From BOG-1155 sp050012495 (GTDB lineage: Bacteria; Desulfobacterota; Syntrophorhabdia; Syntrophorhabdales; WCHB1-27), in the NCBI GenBank assembly GCA_050012495.1, contig JBEKHB010000011.1:62001-126000 (forward strand): DNA of 64,000 bases. Direction: 5' to 3'. The notes beneath the pieces were generated by a model. That model made no database searches. It was not told the origin of the DNA and saw only the letters and a list, made by a program, of their open reading frames with translations. The translations under genes and the position numbers were made by a program. This document shows positions 46,044-55,743 of the stretch, piece after piece. Position 1 is the stretch's first letter. Each line of letters opens with the position of its first letter.

Positions 46044-48914
46044 ATGAAAACGCGCGAACGCGAAGTATGCGAAAAGCATGGAAAGAAAAGAAGCTTGGCG
46101 GTGACCGGAGCGGATAAGAAACCGGACCGTCACGAAGTCATGCCGGGGATTAAGGTTATGCCGGAAAGGGAACGGGTGGAACTGGAACTCCACGCGACCA
46201 AGGATTATCTGAGGACCGTCCTTAACAACGTGCATGATGCGATTTTCATCCACGACGTTCAGGGAAAGGTCATAGACGTCAACCGCAAGACGCTGGAGAT
46301 GTACAGGGTAAGCCGCGAAGAAGCGATAGAGCTTTCTATCGCCGATGGCTATTCAGCACCCGGAAATCCTGTTGACCGGCTGCCCATGCTCTGGAAGCAG
46401 GTTATGTCCGGCCGGGACCATTTTTTCGAATGGAAGGCCAGGCGGCCAAAAGATGGTTCCGAATTCGACGTGGAGGTTTTTCTCACCAGGCTGCCTCTTC
46501 CCAGTGGGGTGTTTATCCTCGCGAATGTGCGCGATATCACGGAACGTAAACAGGTGGAAGGGGAGCTTCAGGCCACCAGAGACTACCTGAGAACAGTCTT
46601 CAATAATGTGTATGATGCGATCTTTATCCATGATCTTAACGGAAAAGTCATAGACGTGAACCACAAGATGCTCGAACTGTATAAGGTAAGCCGCGAAGAA
46701 GCGATAGAACTCTGCATTATTCCGGACTTCTCGACCCCGGATTACACCACGGACAAGAGGTTGTCTCGCTGGGCGTTATCTAGCTGGGAAAAGGTTATAT
46801 CCGGCGAGGATCAGTTCTTTGAGTGGAAGGCCAGGCGGCCCAAGGACGGTTCCGTCTTCGACGTGGAGGTCTTCCTCACCAGGCTGTCCCTCCCCAGCGG
46901 GGTATTTGTCCTCGCGAATGTGCGCGATATCACGGAACGCAAGCGGATGGAAAAACTGTTGATCAAGGAAAGGGAAACCTTCTTTTCCGTAATGAAGAAC
47001 AATCCCCATGGCATCGCCCTGTTCAACAACGATGGAACATTTGTTTACGTCAACCCCGAGTTTACCAACATCACCGGCTACACCCTCGAAGACGTCCCGA
47101 ACGGCCGGGAGTGGAGCCGAAGGGCCTACCCGGACCCTGAATACAGGGCAAGGGCTGCAAGGTTCTGGAAGGCCGACACACTCTCGGAGGGCCGGGGAAG
47201 AGACGTAGAATGGAGGGTAGCATGCAAGAACGGGCTGTATAAAGATGTGGAGTTCCGGGTAACCTATTTAGGGGATAAGAGCCTCGTTGTACTTACCGAT
47301 ACGACGGCCAGAAAGCGGGCGGAAGAAGAATTGCGTGCGGAGAAGCAAAAGTTCCAGACCCTGGCCGAAAGCTCCCCTATCGGTATGCTCATGGTAGACG
47401 CGGATGACCGCATCAAGTATATAAACCCGAAATTCCGGGAGTTGTTCGGGTATGATCTCGTCGATATACCGAGCATGAAGGAATGGGCTGCAAGGGCATA
47501 TCCCGAGCCTCTCTACCGGCGTCAGGCAACGTCGGAATGGGCCGGCGTTCGGACCTCCATGAAGGTGGGTGAGGGGAGGCCATACACAAGGAAGGTGAAT
47601 TGCAAGGATACTACACAGAAGTATGTCAACCTTATCCCGGTTCAACTCGAAACGGGTGAGATCATCATGACATGCGAGGACATAACAGAGAGCAAGGAGG
47701 CCGGTGACAGGCTGAGAGAGCGGAATCTGGAGCTGGAAATTCTCAACGATATAATCGGAACAGTCAACAGCTCTCTTCATCTTCCTGAAATCTCACAGAT
47801 GCTGAAAAACATCTTTATAGAAAAACTGGGCGCTTCGGCAGGCGGTATCTTCTTCTACGATGAATTGAGTAGTAAGCTGACCATGGAAACTTGCTGGGGC
47901 ATTCCGGAGGGCATGCACAACGCGTTCGAGACCTTTGTGCTCAGGAGTTACACCGCCGGGGCCATCATCCGTGAAAATGAAGTAACCCTGACTAAGAACC
48001 ACATGAACAGCTTGGGGCCGGACGATTTTCTCCTGAGCAACGTTCTTAGCCAATGGCCTGCCACTCTTTGCATCCCGCTCCTCGCAAAGAACGAGATTCT
48101 GGGCATGATATGTCTGATGGACGAGGATCATGATCGTGTCCGCGATAAGATTGCTTTTTTCAAGACCCTCGGGCAGCAGATCGGCGTCGTGGCGCAGAAC
48201 GCCCGCCTCTTCAACGAGGTGCGCCAATCGCATACACAGATGAAGGCGCTTTCCCTCCAGCTTGTAGAGGTCCAGGAAGCTGAGCGCAGATATATCGCCC
48301 GCGAGCTTCATGATGAAATCGGCCAGGAATTGACCGGGCTCAAACTCGCCATCGAGATGTGTATCACCCAGTCTCAGGGGAAAACAAAAGCAAGTTTGAC
48401 GGAAGCCAAGTCGGTCGCGAACAAACTACTGGTCCTTGTTCGTGAATTGTCGCTTAATTTGAGGCCGTCCATGCTCGACGACCTTGGTCTTTTCCCCACA
48501 TTGGCCTGGCACTTCGGCAGGTTTACCAACCAGACGAATATCCGGGTAGCCTTCAAGCATGCAGGAGTCAACGGCAAACGTTTTTCCCTGGAAGTGGAAA
48601 CGGCCATTTACAGAATCGTCCAGGAAGCGCTCACCAACATTGCGCGCCATGCCGGGGTAAATGAGGCGATAGTGCGGCTGCGGTCTGACGAAAAAACGAT
48701 TGGCGTACAGATCGAGGATAGAGGCGTTGGCTTCGACGCCGACATTCTGTCAAAAGGTACTACAAGCGGCTTATACGGCATGCGCGAGCGGGCCATTCTG
48801 TCGGGTGGGCGATTTACAATCGAAACTCGTCCGGGATCCGGTACCTGTCTCACGGCAGAGTTGCCCATTACGCCCGACAGTCAAAAGGTCAGCGGTTATT
48901 ATGAGCACCATTGA
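46044..48914 (+). CDS. Multi-PAS/GAF sensor histidine kinase, NarX/DegS-type
   Basis: The 956-residue protein has four PAS domains (about 50-170, 175-305, 310-425, 435-545). The first two are recent duplicates sharing KVIDVN, EEAIEL, FFEWKARRPKDGS and PSGVFxLANVRDITERK. A GAF domain follows (about 570-720), then a HisKA_3 domain with ARELHDEIGQELTGLKLAI (His near residue 755) and an HATPase domain (EALTNIARHAGVNEA, DRGVGFD, GLYGMRERA). There is no membrane segment, so it senses a cytoplasmic signal. It overlaps the response regulator gene by 14 bases. Downstream in-frame ATG codons are alternative starts. Confidence 0.92.
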   Translation: MKTREREVCEKHGKKRSLAVTGADKKPDRHEVMPGIKVMPERERVELELHATKDYLRTVLNNVHDAIFIHDVQGKVIDVNRKTLEMYRVSREEAIELSIADGYSAPGNPVDRLPMLWKQVMSGRDHFFEWKARRPKDGSEFDVEVFLTRLPLPSGVFILANVRDITERKQVEGELQATRDYLRTVFNNVYDAIFIHDLNGKVIDVNHKMLELYKVSREEAIELCIIPDFSTPDYTTDKRLSRWALSSWEKVISGEDQFFEWKARRPKDGSVFDVEVFLTRLSLPSGVFVLANVRDITERKRMEKLLIKERETFFSVMKNNPHGIALFNNDGTFVYVNPEFTNITGYTLEDVPNGREWSRRAYPDPEYRARAARFWKADTLSEGRGRDVEWRVACKNGLYKDVEFRVTYLGDKSLVVLTDTTARKRAEEELRAEKQKFQTLAESSPIGMLMVDADDRIKYINPKFRELFGYDLVDIPSMKEWAARAYPEPLYRRQATSEWAGVRTSMKVGEGRPYTRKVNCKDTTQKYVNLIPVQLETGEIIMTCEDITESKEAGDRLRERNLELEILNDIIGTVNSSLHLPEISQMLKNIFIEKLGASAGGIFFYDELSSKLTMETCWGIPEGMHNAFETFVLRSYTAGAIIRENEVTLTKNHMNSLGPDDFLLSNVLSQWPATLCIPLLAKNEILGMICLMDEDHDRVRDKIAFFKTLGQQIGVVAQNARLFNEVRQSHTQMKALSLQLVEVQEAERRYIARELHDEIGQELTGLKLAIEMCITQSQGKTKASLTEAKSVANKLLVLVRELSLNLRPSMLDDLGLFPTLAWHFGRFTNQTNIRVAFKHAGVNGKRFSLEVETAIYRIVQEALTNIARHAGVNEAIVRLRSDEKTIGVQIEDRGVGFDADILSKGTTSGLYGMRERAILSGGRFTIETRPGSGTCLTAELPITPDSQKVSGYYEHH

Positions 48915-49557
48915 GATAGTTCTTGCGGATGATCACCGGATTGTCAGGCAGGGTGTAAAGGCATTACTCGAGAATGAGCCGGATTTTTCTATTGTCGGTG
49001 AGGCCGGCGACGGTTTGAGGGCGGTGGAGATTACGGCCCAGCTCAGGCCGCACATACTGGTAGTCGACCTGATGATGCCAAGCCTCAATGGGCTGGAAGT
49101 GATCCGTCAGGTTGCAAAACTTTCAGCGAAAACCAGGGCGATAATGCTCTCCATGTATATGAATGAGCCGTATGTGTTGGAGGCGTTGCGGAATGGGGCA
49201 TATGGATACGTGTTGAAGGAATCGGATATGTCCGACTTAATCCACGCAATCCGTGAGGCGAGTGCGGGCCGTCGCTACCTGGGCCATCCCCTCTCCGAGC
49301 GAGCTATGGAGGCATATCTGGAAAAGACGGCAGATACGTACCTCGACTTATACGACATGCTAACGACCCGGGAAAGAGAAGTTTTCCAGCTCGCCGTCGA
49401 TGGCCATACCAACTCTGAGATCGCCGCAAGCCTTTTTATCAGCCCCCGCACGGTGGAAATACACAAGGCGAACATGATGCGAAAGCTGTGCCTTCGGACC
49501 CACACGGACCTCATCAAGTACGCCCTGAAAAGGGGCCTTATACCCATGGAAGAGTAG
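48901..49557 (+). CDS. NarL/FixJ-family response regulator
   Basis: The 218-residue protein starts MSTIEIVLADDHRIVRQGVK, with the acidic pocket DD and the phospho-acceptor Asp in LVVDLMMPSLNG. It ends in a LuxR-type helix-turn-helix (LTTREREVFQLAVDGHTNSE, then IAASLFISPRTVEIHKANMMRKL). The ATG at 48901 lies within the kinase 3' end, a sign of coupled translation. It is the cognate regulator of the upstream kinase. Target genes are unknown. Confidence 0.95.
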   Translation: MSTIEIVLADDHRIVRQGVKALLENEPDFSIVGEAGDGLRAVEITAQLRPHILVVDLMMPSLNGLEVIRQVAKLSAKTRAIMLSMYMNEPYVLEALRNGAYGYVLKESDMSDLIHAIREASAGRRYLGHPLSERAMEAYLEKTADTYLDLYDMLTTREREVFQLAVDGHTNSEIAASLFISPRTVEIHKANMMRKLCLRTHTDLIKYALKRGLIPMEE

Positions 49558-49625
49558 CAGGGCCACCTCCCGCGGCAATGCGTTGCGGCAGCATAATCAA
49601 CTGCTATGCGATCAGGAAAGAAACC

Positions 49626-51296
49626 ATGAGCATCATGGACGACAAGGGAAAACAATTCCGCCTTTATTTCATGCTGCTCCTCATCGCAGCACTACCGCTT
49701 TTTTCTCTGGGCCTCGCCAATCATGCCCTCTGGACCCCCGACGAGCCCCGCGTCGCGGAGATCGGCAGAGAAATGGCCCTGAATAACAATTGGGCCGTCC
49801 CGACACTCGATCAAAAACCCTTCCTCGAAGAACCGCCCCTTTATTATGCGGCGATAGCGGCGGTGTTTAAGGCGCTCGGCACTTCTTCGGATAAGGTCGT
49901 CAGGATCCCTTCGGCCATATTCGCTTTCGGCGGCGTCCTTGCCCTCTTCTTCCTCGGCAACATGCTCTCAGGGCCGAGAACCGGACTTCTCGCAGCCGGG
50001 GTCATGGCCGCCTCCGGCGAATATTTTCGCGTGGCCCATTGGGTAATTGTGGATAGCGCACTGACCTGTTTCATTATCTGCGCCCTCACGTTTTTCCTCG
50101 CGGCATATCTCGCACCCGACAAGGGCAAGCGGTTTCTTTTCTATATCCTGTGTTATATCTCGTGCACCCTCGCCTTTTATGCAAAAGGCTTTATCGGGGT
50201 TGCTATTCCGGGTCTCGCGGTTCTGGCTTTCCTGATCTTCGACAGAAATATCAAGGAGATCCTCAAAATGCATCTGTGGCTGGGAATCGCCGTTTTTCTC
50301 GCCATGACCCTGCCGTGGTTCCTGTCCCTCTACCATCAGGGGGGCAGCGAGTACCTGACGGTTTTCCTCATCCATAACCATCTTGAGCGCTTTGCGGGCG
50401 GCTCCACGGGTCACCATCAGCCTTTCTACTACTACCTCGCACAGTTTCCCGGAGCGTTCCTGCCATGGAGCCCTTTACTCGTGCCCGTCTTCCTCCGGAG
50501 TTTTCGCAAGCCCCGGCCGCTTCCGGGCAACACGAAACAAGGCCTCCTCTTTGCGCAATGCTGGTTTATTGCCGGTTTTCTGCTTTTGAGCGCGGCATCG
50601 ACGAAGCGGGTCCTCTACCTCATGCCCATTTTTGCCCCTATCTCGCTGCTGACGGCCTGGTACATGGAAGCTGCCTTACTGCGAGCCGGGTTCAGCAAGC
50701 TCGAAGACTTCTTCATCCGCGCCTTCGGCTACATTATCCTTATGGTCAGCCTTGTCATCATACCTCTCTTTTTCTACGCCTCCGGGAAATACGGGTTCGG
50801 CGTGCCTCCAAAAGAAACGACCTGGACGGTGTTCTTGACTCTGGCCGCAATCGTCCTCTCGCTCATGGCGCTACGGGGCCGCGCAAAGGATATGGGGCGA
50901 TTTTGGGCATGTTCGAGCGCCTCGGTCTTTTCACTCCTCCTCCTCGGTCTGGTGGCTGCAATGCCCCTCCTCGACCGGTACAAGAGCTTTGTGCCGTTCT
51001 GCAACGCAGTCATTGCCGCGGTCCCTGCCTCGGCCCCTCTTTACGGGTACCAGCCTGATGAAACTCTGAGAGGAGTGGTGCCTTTCTATACCGGACGGTT
51101 CTTGAGTGAAATGGAAACCCTGCCCGCATTGGAGGAAGCCATCGGAAAAACGCACACTGCTTTTGTGGTGATAAGGGATAAAAACGGAAAGGTCGAAGAG
51201 GAGCTGCTTTCTACGGGAAAGTTCTCGGCCCTCGCCAGGCAAGGAATGGACGCTACCCGCTCCGTCGTGCTTTTCACGACCGGTCGCGTCCCCTGA
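49626..51296 (+). CDS. ArnT/PMT-type membrane glycosyltransferase
   Basis: The ATG at 49626, after AGGAAAG, gives 556 residues. The N-terminus has FMLLLIAALPLFSLG, followed by the GT39/83 hallmark WTPDEPRVAEIGREM with the conserved Asp-Glu, and HWVIVDSALTCFI. About 11-12 hydrophobic helices and a soluble C-terminal domain of about 80 residues complete the ArnT-like layout. Such enzymes move a sugar from an undecaprenyl carrier to lipid A or another periplasmic acceptor. The next genes build lipid A and the outer membrane, which supports an envelope role. The sugar is unknown. Confidence 0.85.
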   Translation: MSIMDDKGKQFRLYFMLLLIAALPLFSLGLANHALWTPDEPRVAEIGREMALNNNWAVPTLDQKPFLEEPPLYYAAIAAVFKALGTSSDKVVRIPSAIFAFGGVLALFFLGNMLSGPRTGLLAAGVMAASGEYFRVAHWVIVDSALTCFIICALTFFLAAYLAPDKGKRFLFYILCYISCTLAFYAKGFIGVAIPGLAVLAFLIFDRNIKEILKMHLWLGIAVFLAMTLPWFLSLYHQGGSEYLTVFLIHNHLERFAGGSTGHHQPFYYYLAQFPGAFLPWSPLLVPVFLRSFRKPRPLPGNTKQGLLFAQCWFIAGFLLLSAASTKRVLYLMPIFAPISLLTAWYMEAALLRAGFSKLEDFFIRAFGYIILMVSLVIIPLFFYASGKYGFGVPPKETTWTVFLTLAAIVLSLMALRGRAKDMGRFWACSSASVFSLLLLGLVAAMPLLDRYKSFVPFCNAVIAAVPASAPLYGYQPDETLRGVVPFYTGRFLSEMETLPALEEAIGKTHTAFVVIRDKNGKVEEELLSTGKFSALARQGMDATRSVVLFTTGRVP

Positions 51297-51414
51297 AACG
51301 CAACACCCCGGCGCCGTCGCATGATAATCTCCTGCCTGCAATTGTCGCGACCACGATGCACCGCTCCTTTTTACCTTTACAATTTCCCATTAATCTGTTA
51401 GTTTTCCTATCTGA

Positions 51415-53664
51415 ATGAGAAAACTGGCTTTTCTTCTTATTTTTTTCTGCTTCTCCTGCAGCCTTCTCTACGCCGCGGAAAATAACAGGGTCGCGAAGGT
51501 CGAGATCATCGGCAACGAGAGGATCGATAGGGGTGTCGTCTACAACGCCGTAAAGACCAAAGAGGGTGATCTTTACGATCCCGCAAAGGTCGGGGAAGAC
51601 CTCAAAAACATTTACAAAACCGGGTTTTTCAGCGACGTGATGGTCGACGTGAAAGATACGGACAAAGGCAAGGCGGTCACCTTTATCGTGGTCGAGAGAC
51701 CCCCCATAAGCACCATTTATATCGCGGGGAACAAAAAGGTAAAGACCGCCGACATACGCGACAAGCTCAAAATAAAATCGGGAAGCGTCGTCAACATCGA
51801 GAAGGTGAAGGAAAGCATCGAGGAGATCAAGAAGCTCTACGCCGGCAAAGGCTACTATGCGGCAAAGGTAAACTTCGAAATTGATACCAAAGAGGGCTAC
51901 AAGGCCGAACTGAGATTTGTCATAGAGGAGCCCCAGAAGGCGTTCGTGCGCAAAATCACTTTTACCGGCAACAAACACCTCAAGGCAAGCCAGATCAAAC
52001 ACGCGATGAGGACCAGGGAAAAAGGCTGGTTCTCCTGGGTTACCGGCTCAGGCGTGCTGGACGAGGAGGAGCTTGAGGAGGACAGAAAGAATATCGAGGC
52101 CCTTTACCACGACAACGGCTATGTGAAGGTCAAGGCAGGTCTTCCCGACGTGCGGATTTCCGCCGATGGAAAAACCATCTCCATCGCCATGGACATACAG
52201 GAAGGAGAACTGCACAAGGTCAGCCAGATCGAATTCAAGGGCGACATCATCTTCGACGAGCAGGAGATCAGAAAAAAGCTGAAAAGCAAGCCGGGCAGTA
52301 CTTTCAAGAGTTCCCAGTTCCAGGCAGACGTGGCGACGCTCACCGACCTCTATCAGGACAAAGGATATGCCTTTGTTGACGTTGCCCCTTTTACGGCCAT
52401 CAATGACGCGGACAAGACAGTGCACGTGACCTTCGATATCGCGAAGGGATCGGAGGTCTACTTCAACCGCATCAATATCGTGGGCAATATAAAAACGAAA
52501 GACAAGGTCATCCGGCGGGAGCTGAGATTTGCCGAAGGTGACCTCTATTCGTCGAAAAACTTGAAACTGACCAAGAGAAGGCTCAGGAATACCACGTTCT
52601 TCAAGTCGGAAGAGCTGAAAACAATCAAGACGGACGAGCCGGACAAGGTAAACCTCGACGTGATCGTCGAGGAAAAGCCGACGGGCACCCTTTCCCTCGG
52701 CGTAGGTTACAGCACCTATGAAAAAATGATTTTATCGGGCTCGATCAGTCAGCAGAATATATTCGGGACCGGCGACATGGCAAGCCTGACCGCGTCTCTC
52801 AGCACCATCGCAAAGATTTACAGCCTGACCTTTATGGATCCCTACACGTTTGACAAGAACTTCAGCACCACGTATAACATCTTCAACACGGAAAGAATTT
52901 TCGATACGTATGATTACAAGGGATCGGGCGGCAGCGTCACGGTCTCCCGCCCCCTCACCGAGTTCATAAGGGCTTCTCTCGGGTACAGGCTCCAGAAGAT
53001 CACGGTATATAACATCGAGTCCGATGCCGGGGCCTTCATCACGGATCAGGCCGGGACGAGCACCACGAGCGCCGTCTCCACCTCTCTCGTGAGGAACACG
53101 ATCGACGATATCCTGAACCCGAGCAGGGGATCAATCGCAAGTGTCATGGTTGAAGTCGCGGGCGGCCCCTTCGGAGGAGACAACAAGTTCGTCAAATCGG
53201 TTGCTTCCTATGGCAAATACATCCCCTTCTACTGGGACACCACATTCTTTCTGAAGGGCACCGCGGGGAATATCACGCCTTACGGGGGAACGACCGTCCC
53301 GGTCTTCGAGCGGTTCTTCGTCGGCGGCATCCAGACAATGAGGGGATTCAAATTCGGCGCGGCAGGCCCGCTCGACCCTTCGACGGGCGACGTGATAGGG
53401 GCGACTGACGAACTCTACTTCAATATGGAATGGATTTTCAATCTGTACAAGCCGGCAGGGCTGAAAGGCTTCCTCTTCTTTGATTATGGCAAAGGGTTCA
53501 ACGGCACGGGCGGGTTCTCCGAAGCCTTGAAGCCGGCGGTAGGATTCGGTATACGGTGGTTCTCGCCCATGGGCCCCATTACCCTTGTGCTGGGCATTAA
53601 CCTTCACAAGCAGGCGGGTGAGCAAGCAGAGGTGTTCGATTTTTCAATGGGGAGACCATTTTAA
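51415..53664 (+). CDS. bamA: Outer-membrane protein assembly factor BamA
   Basis: The 749-residue protein has a signal peptide (FLLIFFCFSCSLLYAAE), five POTRA domains (residues about 25-400; for example VEIIGNERIDRGVVYNAVKT), and a C-terminal beta-barrel starting near GTLSLGVGYSTYEKM. It includes the conserved VRGF-like loop motif (TMRGFKFGAAGP) and ends in Phe. BamA inserts beta-barrel proteins into the outer membrane. Its position before skp, lpxD, fabZ, lpxA and lpxB is the classic order. Confidence 0.96.
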   Translation: MRKLAFLLIFFCFSCSLLYAAENNRVAKVEIIGNERIDRGVVYNAVKTKEGDLYDPAKVGEDLKNIYKTGFFSDVMVDVKDTDKGKAVTFIVVERPPISTIYIAGNKKVKTADIRDKLKIKSGSVVNIEKVKESIEEIKKLYAGKGYYAAKVNFEIDTKEGYKAELRFVIEEPQKAFVRKITFTGNKHLKASQIKHAMRTREKGWFSWVTGSGVLDEEELEEDRKNIEALYHDNGYVKVKAGLPDVRISADGKTISIAMDIQEGELHKVSQIEFKGDIIFDEQEIRKKLKSKPGSTFKSSQFQADVATLTDLYQDKGYAFVDVAPFTAINDADKTVHVTFDIAKGSEVYFNRINIVGNIKTKDKVIRRELRFAEGDLYSSKNLKLTKRRLRNTTFFKSEELKTIKTDEPDKVNLDVIVEEKPTGTLSLGVGYSTYEKMILSGSISQQNIFGTGDMASLTASLSTIAKIYSLTFMDPYTFDKNFSTTYNIFNTERIFDTYDYKGSGGSVTVSRPLTEFIRASLGYRLQKITVYNIESDAGAFITDQAGTSTTSAVSTSLVRNTIDDILNPSRGSIASVMVEVAGGPFGGDNKFVKSVASYGKYIPFYWDTTFFLKGTAGNITPYGGTTVPVFERFFVGGIQTMRGFKFGAAGPLDPSTGDVIGATDELYFNMEWIFNLYKPAGLKGFLFFDYGKGFNGTGGFSEALKPAVGFGIRWFSPMGPITLVLGINLHKQAGEQAEVFDFSMGRPF

Positions 53665-53675
53665 CAGGAGGGCTT

Positions 53676-54224
53676 ATGAAGAGATGTGCGGTTTTCGGGG
53701 CGTTGCTGATGATGATTCTCACGCCGTTATTCGCAAGGGCTCAGTCACCTTCGATCAAGATCGCCTACATCGACCTGCAGAAGGTGATGATCGAGTCGGA
53801 GAAAGGGAAAGAGGCGAGGAAGTCGTTAAGCGACGAGCTCGAGAAACGGAAGAAAGAGCTGAGCCAGAAACAGGATGACCTGCAAAAAATGAAGGACTCC
53901 CTGGAGAAGCAGTCCGCGCTGATCACGCCGGAGGCGCGCGCCGAGAAGGAGAAGCAATACCAAACCCGTCTGAAGGACTATCAGAGGATTTCAAACGATT
54001 ACCAGACCGAGCTGCAGCAAAAGGACCAGGAGTTCACGCAAAAAATCTTGAAAGACCTTGAAGAGCTGATAAAGACATTGGGCGAGAACGAAAAGTATAC
54101 ACTTATTCTCGAGAAGACCCAGGGGGGCATCCTCTTCGCATCGCCGTCGGTGGACGTGACCGATAAAGTGATCGCCGCGTATAACAATTGGTCAAAACGG
54201 AAGCCTGCTGCGCCGAAGAAATAA
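53676..54224 (+). CDS. skp: Periplasmic chaperone Skp/OmpH
   Basis: The 182-residue protein has a signal peptide (FGALLMMILTPLFARAQS), then KIAYIDLQKVMIESEKGKEA and a long coiled-coil region (KRKKELSQKQDDLQKMKDSL), ending in KVIAAYNNWSK. It is the usual partner of BamA, carrying unfolded outer-membrane proteins across the periplasm. It lies 11 bases after bamA, with AGGAGG before the start. Confidence 0.94.
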   Translation: MKRCAVFGALLMMILTPLFARAQSPSIKIAYIDLQKVMIESEKGKEARKSLSDELEKRKKELSQKQDDLQKMKDSLEKQSALITPEARAEKEKQYQTRLKDYQRISNDYQTELQQKDQEFTQKILKDLEELIKTLGENEKYTLILEKTQGGILFASPSVDVTDKVIAAYNNWSKRKPAAPKK

Positions 54225-54230
54225 GGAAGG

Positions 54231-54268
54231 GCCCGTCAGTTATGGGACGGGTCCCATAACTGACGGGC
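54231..54268 (+). other. Perfect 17-bp hairpin between skp and lpxD
   Basis: GCCCGTCAGTTATGGGA and its exact complement enclose the tetraloop CGGG. The sequence after it (AACAATT) is not a real T-run, so it is a weak terminator at best. It may be a processing or attenuation point that sets bamA-skp expression above that of the lipid A genes. Confidence 0.75.
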
Positions 54269-54282
54269 AACAATTAAAAGTG

Positions 54283-55299
54283 ATGAAACTAAAAGAGATC
54301 GCATCAAGCATAGGGGGCAGCGTCGAAGGCGACGGCGAGGCTGATATAGAGCGCATTGCCGGCATCAAAGAGGCGCGGGAGGGAGATGTCACATTTCTCC
54401 TCAACCGGGGCTTCGAGAAATACCTGTCCGCATCTCACGCAACAGCGGTTATCGCGGGACCGGGTACGGACAAAACGCTCCTCGCGGGCAGAAACCACGT
54501 CATTGTCGAGAACCCCGCCCTTGCTTACGTGGAGGTCGCCGGACTCTTTGAGGCGGCCCGGGGCTTTGCAACAGGCGTGAGCGACTCATCCTGCGTCTCG
54601 GCCGGCGCCGTGGTCTCCCCGGAAGCCGCAATTTTTCCCTATGTCTATGTGGAGGCGGGGGCCGTCATCGCGAAGAACGCCGTGGTCCATCCCTTCTGTT
54701 TTATCGGGCGGGATGTGAGCATCGGTGAAGATACGGTAATCTATCCGAATGTGTCCATCTATGCCGGGACGATAATCGGGAAAAGGGTCATCATCCACGC
54801 GGGAGTGGTGCTCGGGGCGGATGGATTCGGCTATATATGGGACGGCCAAAAGCATAGGAAGATACCCCAGCTAGGCGTGCTTGAGATTGAGGATGACGTT
54901 GAAATAGGGGCGAATACGTGCATCGACCGCGCTTCCCTCGACAAAACGGTGATCAGGCAGGGGACCAAGATAGACAACCTTGTCCAGATCGGTCACAATG
55001 TCGTAATCGGCGAGCATTCAATCATCGTTTCCCAGGTGGGCATAGCAGGGAGCGTGACCGTGGGGAAAAATGTCATTCTGGGCGGCAAAGCAGGGGTAAG
55101 GGATCATGTCGTCATCGGTGACAACGTCAAGGCCGCGGGAGGCACGGGGATTACAAAGGACGTCAAGGAGCAAGCGGTTATCTCCGGCACACCTCATATG
55201 CCGCACCGTGACTGGCTCAGACTCCAGGGCTATTTGAAGAAACTGCCGGAGCTATTTGAACGGATCGGCAAAATCGAAGAGACTCTGCACAGGGGCTAA
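54283..55299 (+). CDS. lpxD: UDP-3-O-acylglucosamine N-acyltransferase LpxD
   Basis: A GTG (54280) stands directly before the ATG at 54283. The ATG start gives 338 residues, the usual LpxD length. The N-terminal uridine-binding domain (DIERIAGIKEAREGDVTFLL) is followed by left-handed beta-helix hexapeptide repeats with the catalytic-His region QIGHNVVIGEHSIIVSQVGIAGS. A C-terminal helical extension ends with LPELFERIGKIEETL. LpxD adds the second (N-linked) acyl chain in lipid A synthesis. No clear ribosome site is visible after the hairpin. Confidence 0.95.
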   Translation: MKLKEIASSIGGSVEGDGEADIERIAGIKEAREGDVTFLLNRGFEKYLSASHATAVIAGPGTDKTLLAGRNHVIVENPALAYVEVAGLFEAARGFATGVSDSSCVSAGAVVSPEAAIFPYVYVEAGAVIAKNAVVHPFCFIGRDVSIGEDTVIYPNVSIYAGTIIGKRVIIHAGVVLGADGFGYIWDGQKHRKIPQLGVLEIEDDVEIGANTCIDRASLDKTVIRQGTKIDNLVQIGHNVVIGEHSIIVSQVGIAGSVTVGKNVILGGKAGVRDHVVIGDNVKAAGGTGITKDVKEQAVISGTPHMPHRDWLRLQGYLKKLPELFERIGKIEETLHRG

Positions 55300-55302
55300 C
55301 GC

Positions 55303-55743
55303 ATGATCGAGATTCACGAGATCCTGGCGATGCTGCCACACGATTTCCCTTTTCTCCTCGTCGATCGGATTCTCGAATTCGAGCCGGAGAAGAGGATAGT
55401 AGGCATAAAGAACGTCACCTTCAACGAACCTTTCTTCCCCGGTCATTTCCCCGGGAAGCCAATAATGCCGGCTGTGTTGATTATCGAGGCCCTCGCGCAG
55501 ACAGGGGGAATCCTTGCCTTTAAGTCGCTTCCCCATTTAAAGGGGGATGTACGGTTTATCGGTATCGACAAGGCCAGGTTCCGACGGCCCGTGACGCCGG
55601 GCGACCAGTTGAAGCTGGTACTCGAAGTCGTCAAGCACAGAAGAGAAATATGGGTTTTCCACGCAGAGGCATTTGTCGACGGCAAGAAGGTGGCGGAAGC
55701 GCAGCTTATGGCAACGCTTCAGGAGAATCAGGAGAACATATGA
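55303..55743 (+). CDS. fabZ: 3-hydroxyacyl-[acyl-carrier-protein] dehydratase FabZ
   Basis: The 146-residue hot-dog protein has EIHEILAMLPHDFPFLLVDR, the active-site helix FFPGHFPGKPIMPAVLIIEALAQTGG with His and Glu, and VRFIGIDKARFRRPVTPGDQL. It competes with LpxA for hydroxyacyl-ACP. The stop codon overlaps the lpxA start (ATGA). Confidence 0.96.
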   Translation: MIEIHEILAMLPHDFPFLLVDRILEFEPEKRIVGIKNVTFNEPFFPGHFPGKPIMPAVLIIEALAQTGGILAFKSLPHLKGDVRFIGIDKARFRRPVTPGDQLKLVLEVVKHRREIWVFHAEAFVDGKKVAEAQLMATLQENQENI

